64,000 nt of DNA from Methylotenera oryzisoli. Its GTDB lineage: Bacteria; Pseudomonadota; Gammaproteobacteria; Burkholderiales; Methylophilaceae. Position 1 is the first letter of the stretch. The number at the start of each line of letters is the position of its first letter. A program made the position numbers and the translations under genes. Positions 9,175 through 19,206 of this stretch are shown here, in pieces. Below the pieces are notes generated by a model, which searched no databases, was not told the DNA's origin, and was given only the letters and a program-made list of their open reading frames with translations. The stretch covers positions 1 through 64,000 of the forward strand of contig NZ_PQVH01000013.1 in the NCBI RefSeq assembly GCF_004661485.1, read 5' to 3'.

Positions 9175-10122
9175 ATGGAAATTACCCTAACCCCTGAAGA
9201 TAATGTTCGCCTTGCTAACTTATGCGGACCGCTGGATGAAAACATCAAGCAAATTGAAACCGCACTCGAAGTGAACATTAACCGCCGCGGTAGCACGTTT
9301 AACGTCAGTGGCAAACTAGATAACACTCGCCTTGCCGCGCAGCTGATTGAAAATTTTTATGTCCGCGCCAAAAAACCGATTGAACTAGAAGATGTGCAGC
9401 TGGGTTTAGTCGAAATCGACAAGCTAAAGCCTGAAGATGTGGTTTCTACTGCTATGCCTGTACTGATGACACGCCGTGGCGATTTACATGGCCGCACTCC
9501 ACGCCAAGTATCGTATTTGCAGCAAATACAGGAGCATGACATTACGTTTGGCATTGGCCCGGCAGGTACGGGCAAAACATATTTAGCTGTTGCCTGTGCA
9601 GTCGATGCCATGACGCGTGACCGCGTTAAACGTATCGTACTAGTACGCCCGGCGGTTGAGGCTGGCGAGCGCTTGGGCTTTTTGCCAGGTGACTTAAACC
9701 AAAAAGTAGACCCTTACCTACGCCCTTTATACGATGCACTATATGATTTAGCCGGTTACGACACCGTGAACAAAATGTTTGAACGTGGCGCCATTGAAGT
9801 AGCACCGCTTGCTTATATGCGCGGACGCACGTTGAACCAAAGCTTTATTATTCTGGATGAAGCGCAAAATACGACACCGGAACAAATGAAAATGTTCTTA
9901 ACCCGTATCGGCTTTGGCACCAAGGCAGTGATTACTGGCGACGTGACACAAATTGATTTACAGCGGCATCAAAAAAGCGGTTTAGTAGAAGCGCAAAAGG
10001 TATTAAAAGATATCAAAGGCATCGCCATGACGCACTTTTTATCTGGTGATGTAGTCCGCCACCCGTTGGTACAAAAAATTGTGAATGCCTACGAAGAATA
10101 CGAGTCACAGCAAAAAAATTAA
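9175..10122 (+). CDS. ybeZ: PhoH-family ATPase (YbeZ)
   Basis: P-loop ATPase that in E. coli is a partner of YbeY in rRNA processing and ribosome quality control. Visible: an N-terminal KH-like region (1-100), Walker A GPAGTGKT at 128-135, and Walker B FIILDEAQN followed by TPEQMKMFLTRIGF. The 315-residue length is normal for the short PhoH type. The ATG lies 2 bases after the miaB stop, which indicates translational coupling. A PsiE-like gene separates it from ybeY, with 107 bases between phoH and that gene. Confidence 0.93.
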   Translation: MEITLTPEDNVRLANLCGPLDENIKQIETALEVNINRRGSTFNVSGKLDNTRLAAQLIENFYVRAKKPIELEDVQLGLVEIDKLKPEDVVSTAMPVLMTRRGDLHGRTPRQVSYLQQIQEHDITFGIGPAGTGKTYLAVACAVDAMTRDRVKRIVLVRPAVEAGERLGFLPGDLNQKVDPYLRPLYDALYDLAGYDTVNKMFERGAIEVAPLAYMRGRTLNQSFIILDEAQNTTPEQMKMFLTRIGFGTKAVITGDVTQIDLQRHQKSGLVEAQKVLKDIKGIAMTHFLSGDVVRHPLVQKIVNAYEEYESQQKN

Positions 10123-10229
10123 CGGATATAAAGCAAGCACATAGCGCAACATTGCTGCACCTTGATATACCATGCGAGAATAGTGCAAGGTATAATCAAA
10201 ACGACGATGCATAATTTTTGAGATAAAAA

Positions 10230-10649
10230 ATGACACCAAATAAATACAGCAAGATTTTGCAAAAAGGCTTAAGTATTGTTGAACAAGTAGTATTGATTGT
10301 AATTGGCATTGCCACCATTTTTGGCGTGCTTCAGGCAATCTTAAATATTTGGGATGAGCGCACTATTCACGTTGGTGACCTATTACTGCTCTTCCTTTAC
10401 CTTGAGGTGATGTCGATGCTGAGCCACTACCTCACAGCAGGGAAGCTACCAGTCAGGTATCCGCTATATATTGGCATTATCGCCTTAGCCCGCTTCTTGG
10501 TGCTGGATATCAAAGAGCTAGACGCGATGACTATGTTTGCACTTTCAGGCTCCATCTTATTGATTGCACTGGCCATTTTAGTGGTGCGCTATGGACACGT
10601 GAAGTTTCCATATACCGATGGCACAGACTTGCAATCTAAAACCGATTAA
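10230..10649 (+). CDS. PsiE-like membrane protein (PF06146)
   Basis: The 139-residue protein has four predicted membrane segments and the sequence signature of the phosphate-starvation-inducible PsiE family ([12 protein letters not shown] and [18 protein letters not shown]). Function is unknown; in E. coli psiE responds to phosphate and cAMP-CRP. Here it sits inside the phoH-ybeY-corC run, 8 bases before ybeY, so it is probably co-transcribed with ribosome-maturation genes. A gap of 107 bases before it could hold a separate promoter. Confidence 0.85.
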   Translation: MTPNKYSKILQKGLSIVEQVVLIVIGIATIFGVLQAILNIWDERTIHVGDLLLLFLYLEVMSMLSHYLTAGKLPVRYPLYIGIIALARFLVLDIKELDAMTMFALSGSILLIALAILVVRYGHVKFPYTDGTDLQSKTD

Positions 10650-10657
10650 GACGACCT

Positions 10658-11107
10658 ATGCCTAAATTAGCTGCAACCATTCAATACGCCAGCGTCGCTG
10701 ACAGCATTCCCAGTGCTAGTCAGTTTCGCAAATGGGCAAAAGCTGCGCTGCGAGTAGATACCGAAGTGACCATCCGCATCGTCGATGCCGAAGAAGGCCA
10801 ACTGCTCAATAACACCTATCGTGGCAAAGACTATGCAACAAACGTACTGACCTTCCCGCTCACTGAAGAACCCTACCTGATGGGTGACATCATCATTTGC
10901 GCACCGGTGGTGGCAGCAGAAGCTGAGGCTCAGCAAAAAAGCCTAGAGGCACATTACGCGCATTTAACAGTGCATGGCATCCTGCATTTGCATGGTTACG
11001 ACCATGAAATCGATGCACAGGCTGAGCTGATGGAGGGCCTAGAAACTGCAATTGTCACGAAATTAGGGTATGCTTCACCCTATCTCATTACAGAGGACGC
11101 CAACTAA
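10658..11107 (+). CDS. ybeY: endoribonuclease YbeY
   Basis: Single-strand endoribonuclease that matures the 3' end of 16S rRNA and takes part in 70S quality control. The zinc-binding signature is [12 protein letters not shown] near residue 110, with the three histidines of H-x3-H-x5-H. The 149 residues match the family. Its stop overlaps the corC start by one base (TAATG at 11105-11109), giving tight coupling. The neighbours phoH and corC are the usual partners. Confidence 0.95.
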   Translation: MPKLAATIQYASVADSIPSASQFRKWAKAALRVDTEVTIRIVDAEEGQLLNNTYRGKDYATNVLTFPLTEEPYLMGDIIICAPVVAAEAEAQQKSLEAHYAHLTVHGILHLHGYDHEIDAQAELMEGLETAIVTKLGYASPYLITEDAN

Positions 11108-11979
11108 TGGCAACCGAGTCGGAAAAACCAAGCAACCATAAATCAATTAACAAGCCTAGCTTGTTGGAACGTTTAAGTAATTTCTTATTGCGGGAACCTG
11201 AAGACCGCGAACAGCTGGTCGAGCTACTGCACAGTGCATATGAAAACAGCTTAATGGATGCGGATTCGCTCGCAATGATTGAGGGCGTGCTGCAAGTAAG
11301 TGAAATGCAAGTGCGCGACATCATGATTCCGCGCTCGCAAATGGATGTCATCGACATCACTGAACCTCCCGAAGTATTTATTCCCAGTGTGATTGAAACT
11401 GCACACTCGCGCTTTCCTGTGATTGAAGGCAATAAAAACGATGTCATCGGCATTTTGCTGGCAAAAGATTTGTTACGTTACTATGCGGGCGAAGACTTTG
11501 AAGTCCGCGACATGTTACGCCCTGCCGTATTTATCCCTGAAGCCAAACGCCTCAACATATTACTGAAAGAATTCCGCAGCAACCGCAACCATATTGCCAT
11601 TGTGGTAGATGAGTACGGTGGTGTGGCTGGCATGGTCACCATTGAAGACGTGTTGGAGCAGATTGTTGGCGATATCGAGGACGAGTACGACTACGACGAA
11701 GATGAAGACAACATTATTCAAAACGCAGATGGTCAGTACCGAGTAAAGGCACTCACTGAGATTGCAGACTTTAATGAAATTATAGGCACAACTTTCAGCG
11801 ACGAAGAGTTCTCCACCATAGGCGGCTTGATTGTTAGCAAGTTTGGCCACTTACCAAAACGCAATGAAGAGGTCAGTTTTAACGGCATTCACGTAAAAGT
11901 ATTGCGCGCAGATAGCCGTCGTCTGCACACCATTTTAGTTTCGGTTAAAACCGAGTCTGCAATTCAGAGTGAAGGCTAA
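11107..11979 (+). CDS. corC: CorC/YbeX CBS-domain protein
   Basis: Cytosolic protein with two CBS domains (about 65-185, with VSEMQVRDIMIPRSQMDVI and VDEYGGVAGMVTIEDVLEQIVGDIEDEYD) and a C-terminal CorC_HlyC domain. The family was named for Mg2+/Co2+ efflux; in E. coli YbeX also acts with YbeY in ribosome metabolism. It has 290 residues, a full length. The start overlaps the ybeY stop. In many proteobacteria lnt follows directly; here a secreted protein gene and mscL lie between. Confidence 0.93.
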   Translation: MATESEKPSNHKSINKPSLLERLSNFLLREPEDREQLVELLHSAYENSLMDADSLAMIEGVLQVSEMQVRDIMIPRSQMDVIDITEPPEVFIPSVIETAHSRFPVIEGNKNDVIGILLAKDLLRYYAGEDFEVRDMLRPAVFIPEAKRLNILLKEFRSNRNHIAIVVDEYGGVAGMVTIEDVLEQIVGDIEDEYDYDEDEDNIIQNADGQYRVKALTEIADFNEIIGTTFSDEEFSTIGGLIVSKFGHLPKRNEEVSFNGIHVKVLRADSRRLHTILVSVKTESAIQSEG

Positions 11980-12110
11980 CTAAAACCAATCTTAACTTCA
12001 TCTATTCCATTTTAAATTAGGTAGATAGGGAACTAAGTCTAGAGATTCATTTCATAACTCTGTGTTGTCCTGAATCTCAATTCTTTAGTCCAATTTAACT
12101 GGAGTTCGTT

Positions 12111-12497
12111 ATGAAGCACTTATTGTTTGTTTGTCTTTTTGTTGCGCAGGGGCTATTAATACAAACTGCAATGGCAGAGGAAGCAACGAGTAGCCAGGCT
12201 ACTATACCCACAATAGAGCAGGACTTTGTAAAATCAATCAATCAATTTAGCAAAGCCCAAATTATTGAACAGTTTGGTGAGCCCGCAAAGTCAGACGATG
12301 TCAAGGTAAAAGGTTCGGGTAAAGTAGTGGCTTCAATTTGGCTGTACCATTTTATCAATACCGCGGCGGATGGTTCTTACTATGAAACTACCGAGTTAGA
12401 CTTTATTGATGACAAAGTAGTGATGGTTGCATTTTTAAAGAATGACGGTAGTGAAGGCCCTGAAGCAAGCCAACAGTATGAAGTGCCGGTTCAATAA
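12111..12497 (+). CDS. periplasmic protein of unknown function
   Basis: The 128-residue product has a clear signal peptide ending in AMAEE (cleavage near 22). The mature part contains an IIEQFGEPAKSDDVKVKG segment followed by a run of short beta strands, which loosely recalls the BamE/SmpA-like fold, but I cannot assign it to a family. The ATG follows CTGGAG at 12101-12106. It ends just before a strong bidirectional terminator shared with mscL. Confidence 0.65.
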   Translation: MKHLLFVCLFVAQGLLIQTAMAEEATSSQATIPTIEQDFVKSINQFSKAQIIEQFGEPAKSDDVKVKGSGKVVASIWLYHFINTAADGSYYETTELDFIDDKVVMVAFLKNDGSEGPEASQQYEVPVQ

Positions 12498-12504
12498 CAT
12501 GCAC

Positions 12505-12540
12505 ATATAAAAAAGCGCCGTTTACGGCGCTTTTTTATAT
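12505..12540 (+). terminator. bidirectional intrinsic terminator
   Basis: A perfect 16-bp stem (12505-12520 with 12525-12540) with a TTTA loop, GC core GCGCCG, A-run on one side and T-run on the other. It can end transcription of the secreted protein gene on + and of mscL on -. Confidence 0.92.
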
Positions 12541-12553
12541 CCAAACTTAAAGT

Positions 12554-12976
12554 CTATTTCTTTAATGCATCACGAATTTCACGCAACAGAATAATATCTT
12601 CTGCCGTTGGTGCAGGTGGTGGTGCTGGCTCTGCTTTTTTCAGACGATTCATTTGTTTCACCAACATAAAAATCACAAACGCCAAGATGACAAAGTTAAT
12701 CACAATGGTTAAAAAGTTACCATAGGCAAGCATAGGCACACCCGCTTGTTTAAGCGCTGCATACGTACCTGCATTACCTTCCGGGATTGCTGCCAATGCA
12801 ACAAACATATTACTAAAATCTACATTACCCACAACCTTACCAATCAGCGGCATAATGATATCGCCCACTAAAGAATCAACAATCTTTCCAAATGCAGCGC
12901 CAATGATGACACCTACTGCTAAATCCATGACATTGCCTTTTAAAGCAAATTGTTTAAATTCGGACGCGATACTCAT
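12554..12976 (-). CDS. mscL: large-conductance mechanosensitive channel MscL
   Basis: Homopentameric inner-membrane channel that opens near lysis tension to release solutes. The 140-residue product has the N-terminal amphipathic helix ([27 protein letters not shown]), TM1, a periplasmic loop, TM2 and a C-terminal helix ([14 protein letters not shown]). Length and motifs are canonical. It is transcribed alone, against its neighbours, and lies between corC and lnt. Confidence 0.96.
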   Translation of the reverse strand: MSIASEFKQFALKGNVMDLAVGVIIGAAFGKIVDSLVGDIIMPLIGKVVGNVDFSNMFVALAAIPEGNAGTYAALKQAGVPMLAYGNFLTIVINFVILAFVIFMLVKQMNRLKKAEPAPPPAPTAEDIILLREIRDALKK

Positions 12977-13170
12977 GCATTTCTCCAGTCATATAGTTGT
13001 ACAGACAGATGAACATCTGTAACGGGTATAGTTAACTTCAAATATTTTTCTTACTTGGTCATTAAATATATGTCTTATGTAACCACCATGTCAACATATG
13101 CCAATCTGTACAGCACAATTTAGATGTTAATTTTTGTTATCTGAGGCACTAACAAGCTACAATTCGCAGC

Positions 13171-14679
13171 ATGCTATTTTCTATCTCCAACCCTGTCATC
13201 AAAACCGTCACGCTCTTTGCACTTGGTGCTTTTGGTGTGCTTGGTTTTGCGCCCTACTACTTTTACCCTGCCAGCATACTCTCGCTGATCGGCGTTATCT
13301 ATTTCATTACCCTAAGTGACTCAGCCAAGTCTGCCGCCATCAGTGGCTTTACTTATGGCTTAGGACTATTTGGCGTTGGAATTTACTGGATTTACATTAG
13401 CCTGCATACCTATGGCGGTATGCCTGGCATCATGGCGGCTTTTTCCACTTTTGTATTAGCTGCATTTTTAGCGCTATTCCCTACCATGGTCGGTGCATTG
13501 AGCAAGAAACTGGGGCAACATCCTACTTCAACCATCATCGCCATTCCAGTGCTTTGGGCACTCGCAGACTGGGTAAGAAGCTGGATATTTACCGGGTTCC
13601 CGTGGCTGACGATTGGCTACAGTCAGGTCCCAGCCAGCCCATTGGCAGGCTATATGCCAGTGACCGGTGTTTATGGCGTTACCTTCATTACAGTGCTGAT
13701 TGCCAGCGTGATTGGCGTTGGACTAGCAAACAAAGCAAAAACCTCAGTCTGGCAACGTGGCGCAGTCGGTACCTTGCTATTACTGATTGCTAGTGGCTAC
13801 GGGCTAAAACAGATTGAATGGACGACCCCTATTGGTAAACCACTCAGTGTGAGTCTGCTACAAGGTAATATTGAACAAAACCTAAAATGGGTGCCAGAGC
13901 TTGCTGAACACACCATGCAGCAATACCTGACTATGACAGAACAGAGCAGTGCAAAATTAATTGTACTGCCAGAAACTGCGCTACCCGTGATTGCCAGTGA
14001 AATTCCGCAAGAGTTAAAAACAAGGCTAGTTGCACATGCCCATAAAAATCAGGGTGACATCTTGGTTGGAATGATTGAGCGCGAGGATGGCGAATATTTT
14101 AATAGCGTATTGAGTTACGGAAGTGAGCAAACACTAACGTATCGTAAATCCCACCTTGTGCCATTTGGCGAGTTCATTCCGCTGAAAGTAGCGTTTGGCT
14201 GGATATATCGCGACTGGCTCAACATGCCATTGAGCGATTTATCGCGCGGTGCAAAATATCAGCAGCCTATGCCCGTGGCTGATGCAAAAGTAGCGGTCAA
14301 TATTTGTTACGAGGACGTGTTCGGCGAGGAAATCATACGCCAGCTACCGGCAGCCACATTATTAGTAAATGTGAGTAACGACGCATGGTACGGTGAATCA
14401 TACGCAGCAGATCAGCATTTACAGTTTTCTCAAGCACGCGCACTTGAAACCGGGCGCATGATGCTGCGTGCCACCAACACGGGCGCGACCGCGATTATTG
14501 ATCAAAAAGGCTATCTCACAGCGCATGCGCCGCACTTTGTGCAAACTTCACTGGATGGATACGCACAAGGCTACACTGGCACAACCCCTTATGTATACTG
14601 GGGAAACTGGCTATTTCTAACCATATGTTTCGGCTTATTACTATTCATATGGAAACGTAACAGGGCGTCATCAAGATAA
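13171..14679 (+). CDS. lnt: apolipoprotein N-acyltransferase Lnt
   Basis: Inner-membrane enzyme that adds the third acyl chain to lipoproteins. The N-terminal part (1-200) has about six membrane segments; the nitrilase-like periplasmic domain carries the catalytic triad: Glu in VLPETALPV, Lys in [12 protein letters not shown] and Cys in [12 protein letters not shown] last membrane helix follows. At 502 residues it is complete. The gene usually follows corC; here the link is broken by mscL and a secreted protein gene. glyQ follows after 64 bases. Confidence 0.95.
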   Translation: MLFSISNPVIKTVTLFALGAFGVLGFAPYYFYPASILSLIGVIYFITLSDSAKSAAISGFTYGLGLFGVGIYWIYISLHTYGGMPGIMAAFSTFVLAAFLALFPTMVGALSKKLGQHPTSTIIAIPVLWALADWVRSWIFTGFPWLTIGYSQVPASPLAGYMPVTGVYGVTFITVLIASVIGVGLANKAKTSVWQRGAVGTLLLLIASGYGLKQIEWTTPIGKPLSVSLLQGNIEQNLKWVPELAEHTMQQYLTMTEQSSAKLIVLPETALPVIASEIPQELKTRLVAHAHKNQGDILVGMIEREDGEYFNSVLSYGSEQTLTYRKSHLVPFGEFIPLKVAFGWIYRDWLNMPLSDLSRGAKYQQPMPVADAKVAVNICYEDVFGEEIIRQLPAATLLVNVSNDAWYGESYAADQHLQFSQARALETGRMMLRATNTGATAIIDQKGYLTAHAPHFVQTSLDGYAQGYTGTTPYVYWGNWLFLTICFGLLLFIWKRNRASSR

Positions 14680-14743
14680 AACCTATTGCAAGATTACAAA
14701 ACCAAGTAAAATTGCACTTTTCGCCAATTTCAACAAACACATC

Positions 14744-15700
14744 ATGGCTTTAACATTTCAAGAGATTATTCTCACCCTACAAAAATACTGGAGCGACAAA
14801 GGCTGTGCGCTTCTGCAATCTTACGACATGGAAGTTGGCGCTGGCACCTCGCACACCGCTACCTTTTTACGCTCATTAGGCCCAGAGCCTTGGAAAGCCG
14901 CTTACGTGCAACCAAGCCGCCGCCCTAAAGATGGTCGTTATGGCGAGAATCCAAACCGGTTACAGCATTACTACCAATTCCAAGTAGTATTAAAACCAGC
15001 ACCGGCAGATATTCTGGAACTGTACCTAGGCTCATTAGAAGCGCTAGGTTTTGACTTAAAACAGAACGATATCCGCTTTGTAGAAGATGACTGGGAAAAC
15101 CCAACACTAGGCGCATGGGGCTTAGGCTGGGAAGTTTGGCTCAACGGGATGGAAGTCACGCAGTTTACTTACTTCCAACAAGTAGGCGGCATTGACTGCA
15201 AACCGATTACCGGCGAAATCACCTATGGCTTAGAGCGTTTGGCCATGTACCTACAAGGGGTGGATAACGTATACAACCTGACTTGGACCGTGGATTCAAA
15301 TGGTAAAGCCTTGAGCTATGGCGATGTGTATCTACAAAACGAACAAGAGCAAAGTGCTTACAACTTTGAGCACTCTGATGCTGACTTCTTGTTTACCGCG
15401 TTCAATGCACATGAAAAACAAGCAAAGCACTTGATGGAAAACCAATTGGCGCTGCCAGCTTATGAGCAAGTGCTCAAAGCCGCGCATACCTTTAACTTAC
15501 TTGATGCACGCGGTGCAATTTCTGTCACTGAGCGCGCAGGCTACATTGGCCGTATTCGCAACTTGGCACGTTCAGTTGCTGCCAGCTACCTAGATAGCCG
15601 CGCCCGACTTGGCTTCCCGATGGCGCCAAAAGATTGGGCAGATGAAGTGCTAGCCAAGCTCGATAAAGAAAAACAAGAAAAAGATAAGAAGGTTGCTTAA
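14744..15700 (+). CDS. glyQ: glycyl-tRNA synthetase alpha subunit
   Basis: Catalytic alpha chain of the bacterial alpha2-beta2 glycyl-tRNA synthetase. [37 protein letters not shown] is the hallmark N-terminus; the [30 protein letters not shown] block carries the active-site residues. It has 318 residues, with a Lys/Glu-rich tail. No clear Shine-Dalgarno precedes the ATG at 14744. glyS follows after 3 bases. Confidence 0.97.
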   Translation: MALTFQEIILTLQKYWSDKGCALLQSYDMEVGAGTSHTATFLRSLGPEPWKAAYVQPSRRPKDGRYGENPNRLQHYYQFQVVLKPAPADILELYLGSLEALGFDLKQNDIRFVEDDWENPTLGAWGLGWEVWLNGMEVTQFTYFQQVGGIDCKPITGEITYGLERLAMYLQGVDNVYNLTWTVDSNGKALSYGDVYLQNEQEQSAYNFEHSDADFLFTAFNAHEKQAKHLMENQLALPAYEQVLKAAHTFNLLDARGAISVTERAGYIGRIRNLARSVAASYLDSRARLGFPMAPKDWADEVLAKLDKEKQEKDKKVA

Positions 15701-15703
15701 ATC

Positions 15704-17815
15704 ATGTCACAACAAAACTTACTTGTAGAATTATTTGTAGAAGAGCTACCGCCAAAAGCACTGAAAAAACTAGGCGAGGCATTCAGCAACACACTATTTG
15801 AAACCTTGAAGCTTCAGGGCTTATCTGCTGAAAACTCAGTCGTGACCTCTTTTGCTACACCGCGCCGCTTAGCAGCGCACATGACTGCCATAGCAGCGCA
15901 AGCCAAAGATAAGCAAATCTCGCAAAAGCTGATGCCAGTGAGTGTAGGTTTGGATGCAAACGGCAATGCCACCCCTGCCCTGATTAAACGTTTAAACGGT
16001 ATGGGCTTAGATGAGACAGCAGTTTCACAGCTCACCAAACAAATGGATGGCAAAAACGAAGCCTTGTTTTTAGAAGTCACGCAAAAAGGTGCAGTGCTGA
16101 ACGATGGCTTACAAAAAGCCATTGAAGAAGCCATCCAAAAATTGCCTATCCCTAAAGTGATGACCTACCAACTTGCCGATGGCTGGAGCAGCGTTAACTT
16201 TGTGCGCCCTGCGCATGGTTTAATCGCACTACATGGCAGCGACATTGTTGCGACCAGCGCCCTAGGCTTGAATGCCGGCAACCAAACGCAAGGCCACCGC
16301 TTTGAGGCTGCATCAGCCAACGTTGTGATTAAAAACGCAGACAGCTACGCCGAGCAACTTAAAACCGAAGGTGCAGTGATTGCCAGTTTCGCTGAACGTC
16401 GCGCTGAAATCGTGCGCCAACTCACCGCAGCGGCCGCTAGAGAAGGCCTAAAACCAATTGACGATGAAGCATTGCTGGATGAAGTGACTGCATTGGTAGA
16501 GCGCCCCAATGTATTACTTGGTCAGTTTGAAGAAATCTATTTAGAAGTACCGCAAGAGTGTTTGATTCTTACCATGAAGGCGAATCAAAAATACTTCCCA
16601 TTATTAGACAGCAATAATAAATTAACGAATAAGTTCTTAATTGTGTCTAACATTTGCCCTACTGACCCATCGGCAGTGATTGGCGGTAACGAACGCGTGG
16701 TACGCCCGCGCTTAGCCGATGCTAAGTTCTTTTTTGACCAAGACCGCAAAAAAACGTTGGAATCACGCATTACCAGCTTAGAAAAAGTGGTTTACCACAA
16801 CAAACTAGGCTCTCAAGGCCAGCGTACAGAGCGCGTAGGTACGATTGCTAAAGCAATTGGTCAACAACTGGGTGGTGCAGAATTAGCAGCCAAAGCGGGC
16901 CTAGCTGCTCAACTGGCAAAAACAGACTTAATTACCGATATGGTAGGCGAGTTCCCTGAGCTGCAAGGCATTATGGGGCGCTACTATGCGCAGCATGAAG
17001 GTTTGGATAACGAAGTTGCTTTTGCGATTGAAGACCATTACAAACCACGTTTTGCAGGCGATGACTTACCACGTAATCAGGCGGGCCTCACCGTCGCATT
17101 GGCAGATAAACTTGAAACACTAGTGGGCTTGTTCAGCATTGGCGAAAAACCGACTGGCGATAAAGACCCGTTTGCGCTGCGTAGGCAAGCACTAGGCATC
17201 ATCCGCATGCTGATTGAAAGCAAACTACCGTTGGCTTTTGAGCAACTGATTCACGACGTGCTCTCTGCATTTGAGCATGATGCGACCAATACCGCAGCAA
17301 CCGTACAGGCCATCAAAGAGTTTTGCTTTGACCGCTTGAGCGTTAACTTGCGCGAAAACGGCGCTACTGCACAGGAAGTAGACGCAGTACTGTCACTCGA
17401 CCCGGCTCTACTCAGTGAAATTCCACAACGCCTTGCGGCTGTCCGCACATTCGCTGAGCTTGCCGAAGCACCTGCACTCGCCGCAGCTAACAAACGCGTC
17501 AGCAATATCCTGAAAAAAGTGGAAGGTGAAATTCAAGCACAAGTCAATGTAAGCTTGTTACAAGAGCCTGCTGAAATTGCACTGAATAATGCACTGATCA
17601 CAGTAAAACCAGAAGCTGATCAACAGTTTGAAAGTGGCGACTACACCAGTTCATTAAAAGCGCTGGCTGCATTAAAAGCGCCTGTCGATGACTTTTTCGA
17701 CAACGTGATGGTGAATGCAGAAGATACAGCGCTTAAAGCAAACCGCCTAGGCTTGTTAGCGACATTGCACCAAACCATGAATCGTGTCGCTGATTTATCT
17801 AAACTGGCAGGTTAA
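15704..17815 (+). CDS. glyS: glycyl-tRNA synthetase beta subunit
   Basis: Beta chain that binds tRNA-Gly. The 703-residue product starts with LLVELFVEELPPKALKKLGE, typical of the family, and has the VECLILTMKANQKYF-like segment (VPQECLILTMKANQKYFPL), the HD-like central region and a C-terminal DALR-type anticodon-binding domain. It is translationally coupled to glyQ. Confidence 0.97.
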   Translation: MSQQNLLVELFVEELPPKALKKLGEAFSNTLFETLKLQGLSAENSVVTSFATPRRLAAHMTAIAAQAKDKQISQKLMPVSVGLDANGNATPALIKRLNGMGLDETAVSQLTKQMDGKNEALFLEVTQKGAVLNDGLQKAIEEAIQKLPIPKVMTYQLADGWSSVNFVRPAHGLIALHGSDIVATSALGLNAGNQTQGHRFEAASANVVIKNADSYAEQLKTEGAVIASFAERRAEIVRQLTAAAAREGLKPIDDEALLDEVTALVERPNVLLGQFEEIYLEVPQECLILTMKANQKYFPLLDSNNKLTNKFLIVSNICPTDPSAVIGGNERVVRPRLADAKFFFDQDRKKTLESRITSLEKVVYHNKLGSQGQRTERVGTIAKAIGQQLGGAELAAKAGLAAQLAKTDLITDMVGEFPELQGIMGRYYAQHEGLDNEVAFAIEDHYKPRFAGDDLPRNQAGLTVALADKLETLVGLFSIGEKPTGDKDPFALRRQALGIIRMLIESKLPLAFEQLIHDVLSAFEHDATNTAATVQAIKEFCFDRLSVNLRENGATAQEVDAVLSLDPALLSEIPQRLAAVRTFAELAEAPALAAANKRVSNILKKVEGEIQAQVNVSLLQEPAEIALNNALITVKPEADQQFESGDYTSSLKALAALKAPVDDFFDNVMVNAEDTALKANRLGLLATLHQTMNRVADLSKLAG

Positions 17816-17827
17816 TTACCAATACAA

Positions 17828-17882
17828 TATGCTCACCAGGTTAAGGTCAGTACGTTACAAGAACCTTAAGCTAGTGAGCATA
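17828..17882 (+). other. two-tier stem-loop between glyS and gmhB
   Basis: TATGCTCAC (17828-17836) pairs with GTGAGCATA (17874-17882), and inside it TTAAGGT (17841-17847) pairs with ACCTTAA (17863-17869), separated by a 4x4 internal loop. There is no T-run (CCCCCT follows), so it is not a plain intrinsic terminator. It could be an mRNA processing site, a 3'-end stabiliser of glyS or a small RNA. Confidence 0.55.
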
Positions 17883-17911
17883 CCCCCTATTCAAACAAGA
17901 TTGGTTACCTT

Positions 17912-18454
17912 ATGAAGTTAGTGATACTAGATCGCGACGGCGTCATTAATCAAGACTCCGCCAATTTCATTAAAAACCCTAATGAGTGGATTGCAATCCC
18001 AGGCAGCCTCGAAGCTATCGCACTATTGAATCAATCCGGATTCAGAGTAGTGGTCGCCACTAACCAATCCGGAGTGAGCCGTGGCTTGTTTGATATGGCT
18101 ACCCTCAACAGCATTCACGACAAAATGCACCGCGAGCTGGCACTGGTTGGCGGGCGTATTGATGCAGTGTTTTATTGCCCACATTCGGCGGATGACAATT
18201 GCAACTGCCGCAAACCAAAAACTGGCATGATTAAAGAAATCGGCAAGCGCTTCTCTGTAGATTTAAGTCAGGTATGCGGCATTGGGGATGCATTACGCGA
18301 TTTACAAGCATTTGCAAACGCAGGTTGCCAACCTATTTTAGTGCGCACTGGCAAAGGTGAAACCACACTAGGCTCTGGCGAATTACCGGCGAATACCATC
18401 GTGTTTGCCGATTTAAGTGAAGCTGCGCAATATATCATTGCAGAAAACAACTAA
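17912..18454 (+). CDS. gmhB: D-glycero-beta-D-manno-heptose-1,7-bisphosphate 7-phosphatase
   Basis: HAD-family phosphatase of the ADP-heptose pathway for the LPS inner core. DRDGVIN at residues 7-13 holds the catalytic Asp pair; VVVATNQSGVSRGLF and the zinc-binding CPHSADDNCNCRKPK loop mark GmhB against other HAD phosphatases. The 180 residues are normal. It opens a run gmhB-plsC-ygjP; the order after glyQS is common in betaproteobacteria. Confidence 0.95.
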   Translation: MKLVILDRDGVINQDSANFIKNPNEWIAIPGSLEAIALLNQSGFRVVVATNQSGVSRGLFDMATLNSIHDKMHRELALVGGRIDAVFYCPHSADDNCNCRKPKTGMIKEIGKRFSVDLSQVCGIGDALRDLQAFANAGCQPILVRTGKGETTLGSGELPANTIVFADLSEAAQYIIAENN

Positions 18455-18491
18455 CTCAGAATACATCTAAACTTAAGAATACGCCTAGCCC

Positions 18492-19196
18492 ATGCTGCTG
18501 TTACGCTCTACATTATTCCTTCTCGGGCAGATTATTACTGCACCAATTTTTACATTGATTGCCCTGCTCTCAATGCCGCTGCATCCTGTTACTCGTAACG
18601 TGCTGATTTCTGGTTGGGCACGCAGCATGATTTGGTGGCTGCGCATTACATGCAATATCAAGCACGAGATCGTAGGACTAGAAAATATTCCAGCAACGCC
18701 CAGCATCATTCTGGCAAAGCATCAATCTGCATGGGAAACCTTAGCATTTCAGGCAATTTTCCCTACGCAAGTTTACGTGCTTAAACGTGAATTATTGTGG
18801 ATTCCAATATTCGGCTGGGGCCTGGCAATGTCATCACCCATTGCTATTGATCGCAGCGCAGGACGCGAAGCACTGAAAAAACTCGTGGCTCAGGGTAAAG
18901 CTAGACTGAGCAAAGGTTTATGGGTAGTGATTTTTCCTGAAGGTACCCGTATGGCACCAGGTGAACACGGCAAATATCATATTGGCGGCGCATGGCTGGC
19001 AACCCATACCGAAACACAGGTCGTGCCTGTCGCGCATAATGCAGGCAAGTTTTGGGCGAAAAACTCATTTATCAAAAAACCTGGTGTTATTCAGATTCAT
19101 ATCGGCAAACCGATACAAACCGTCAACGTTAAAACTGATGCATTAAACAACCAAGTTGAGCATTGGATAGAATCTGAAATGGCAACGCTGGGCTAA
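18492..19196 (+). CDS. plsC: 1-acyl-sn-glycerol-3-phosphate acyltransferase
   Basis: Converts lysophosphatidate to phosphatidate in phospholipid synthesis. The 234-residue protein has an N-terminal membrane segment (about 8-30), the acyltransferase box HQSAWETL, and the FPEGTRM motif. The first box reads H-x4-E rather than the textbook H-x4-D; this variant is known in related PlsC proteins, so I do not read it as inactivating. It follows gmhB by 37 bases and precedes ygjP by 10. Confidence 0.9.
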   Translation: MLLLRSTLFLLGQIITAPIFTLIALLSMPLHPVTRNVLISGWARSMIWWLRITCNIKHEIVGLENIPATPSIILAKHQSAWETLAFQAIFPTQVYVLKRELLWIPIFGWGLAMSSPIAIDRSAGREALKKLVAQGKARLSKGLWVVIFPEGTRMAPGEHGKYHIGGAWLATHTETQVVPVAHNAGKFWAKNSFIKKPGVIQIHIGKPIQTVNVKTDALNNQVEHWIESEMATLG

Positions 19197-19206
19197 CGTT
19201 AAACCT

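Noticed and set aside
18492-19196. PlsC with H-x4-E instead of H-x4-D read as inactive
   Set aside because: The HQSAWET variant is recalled from other active PlsC enzymes, and FPEGTR and length are normal.
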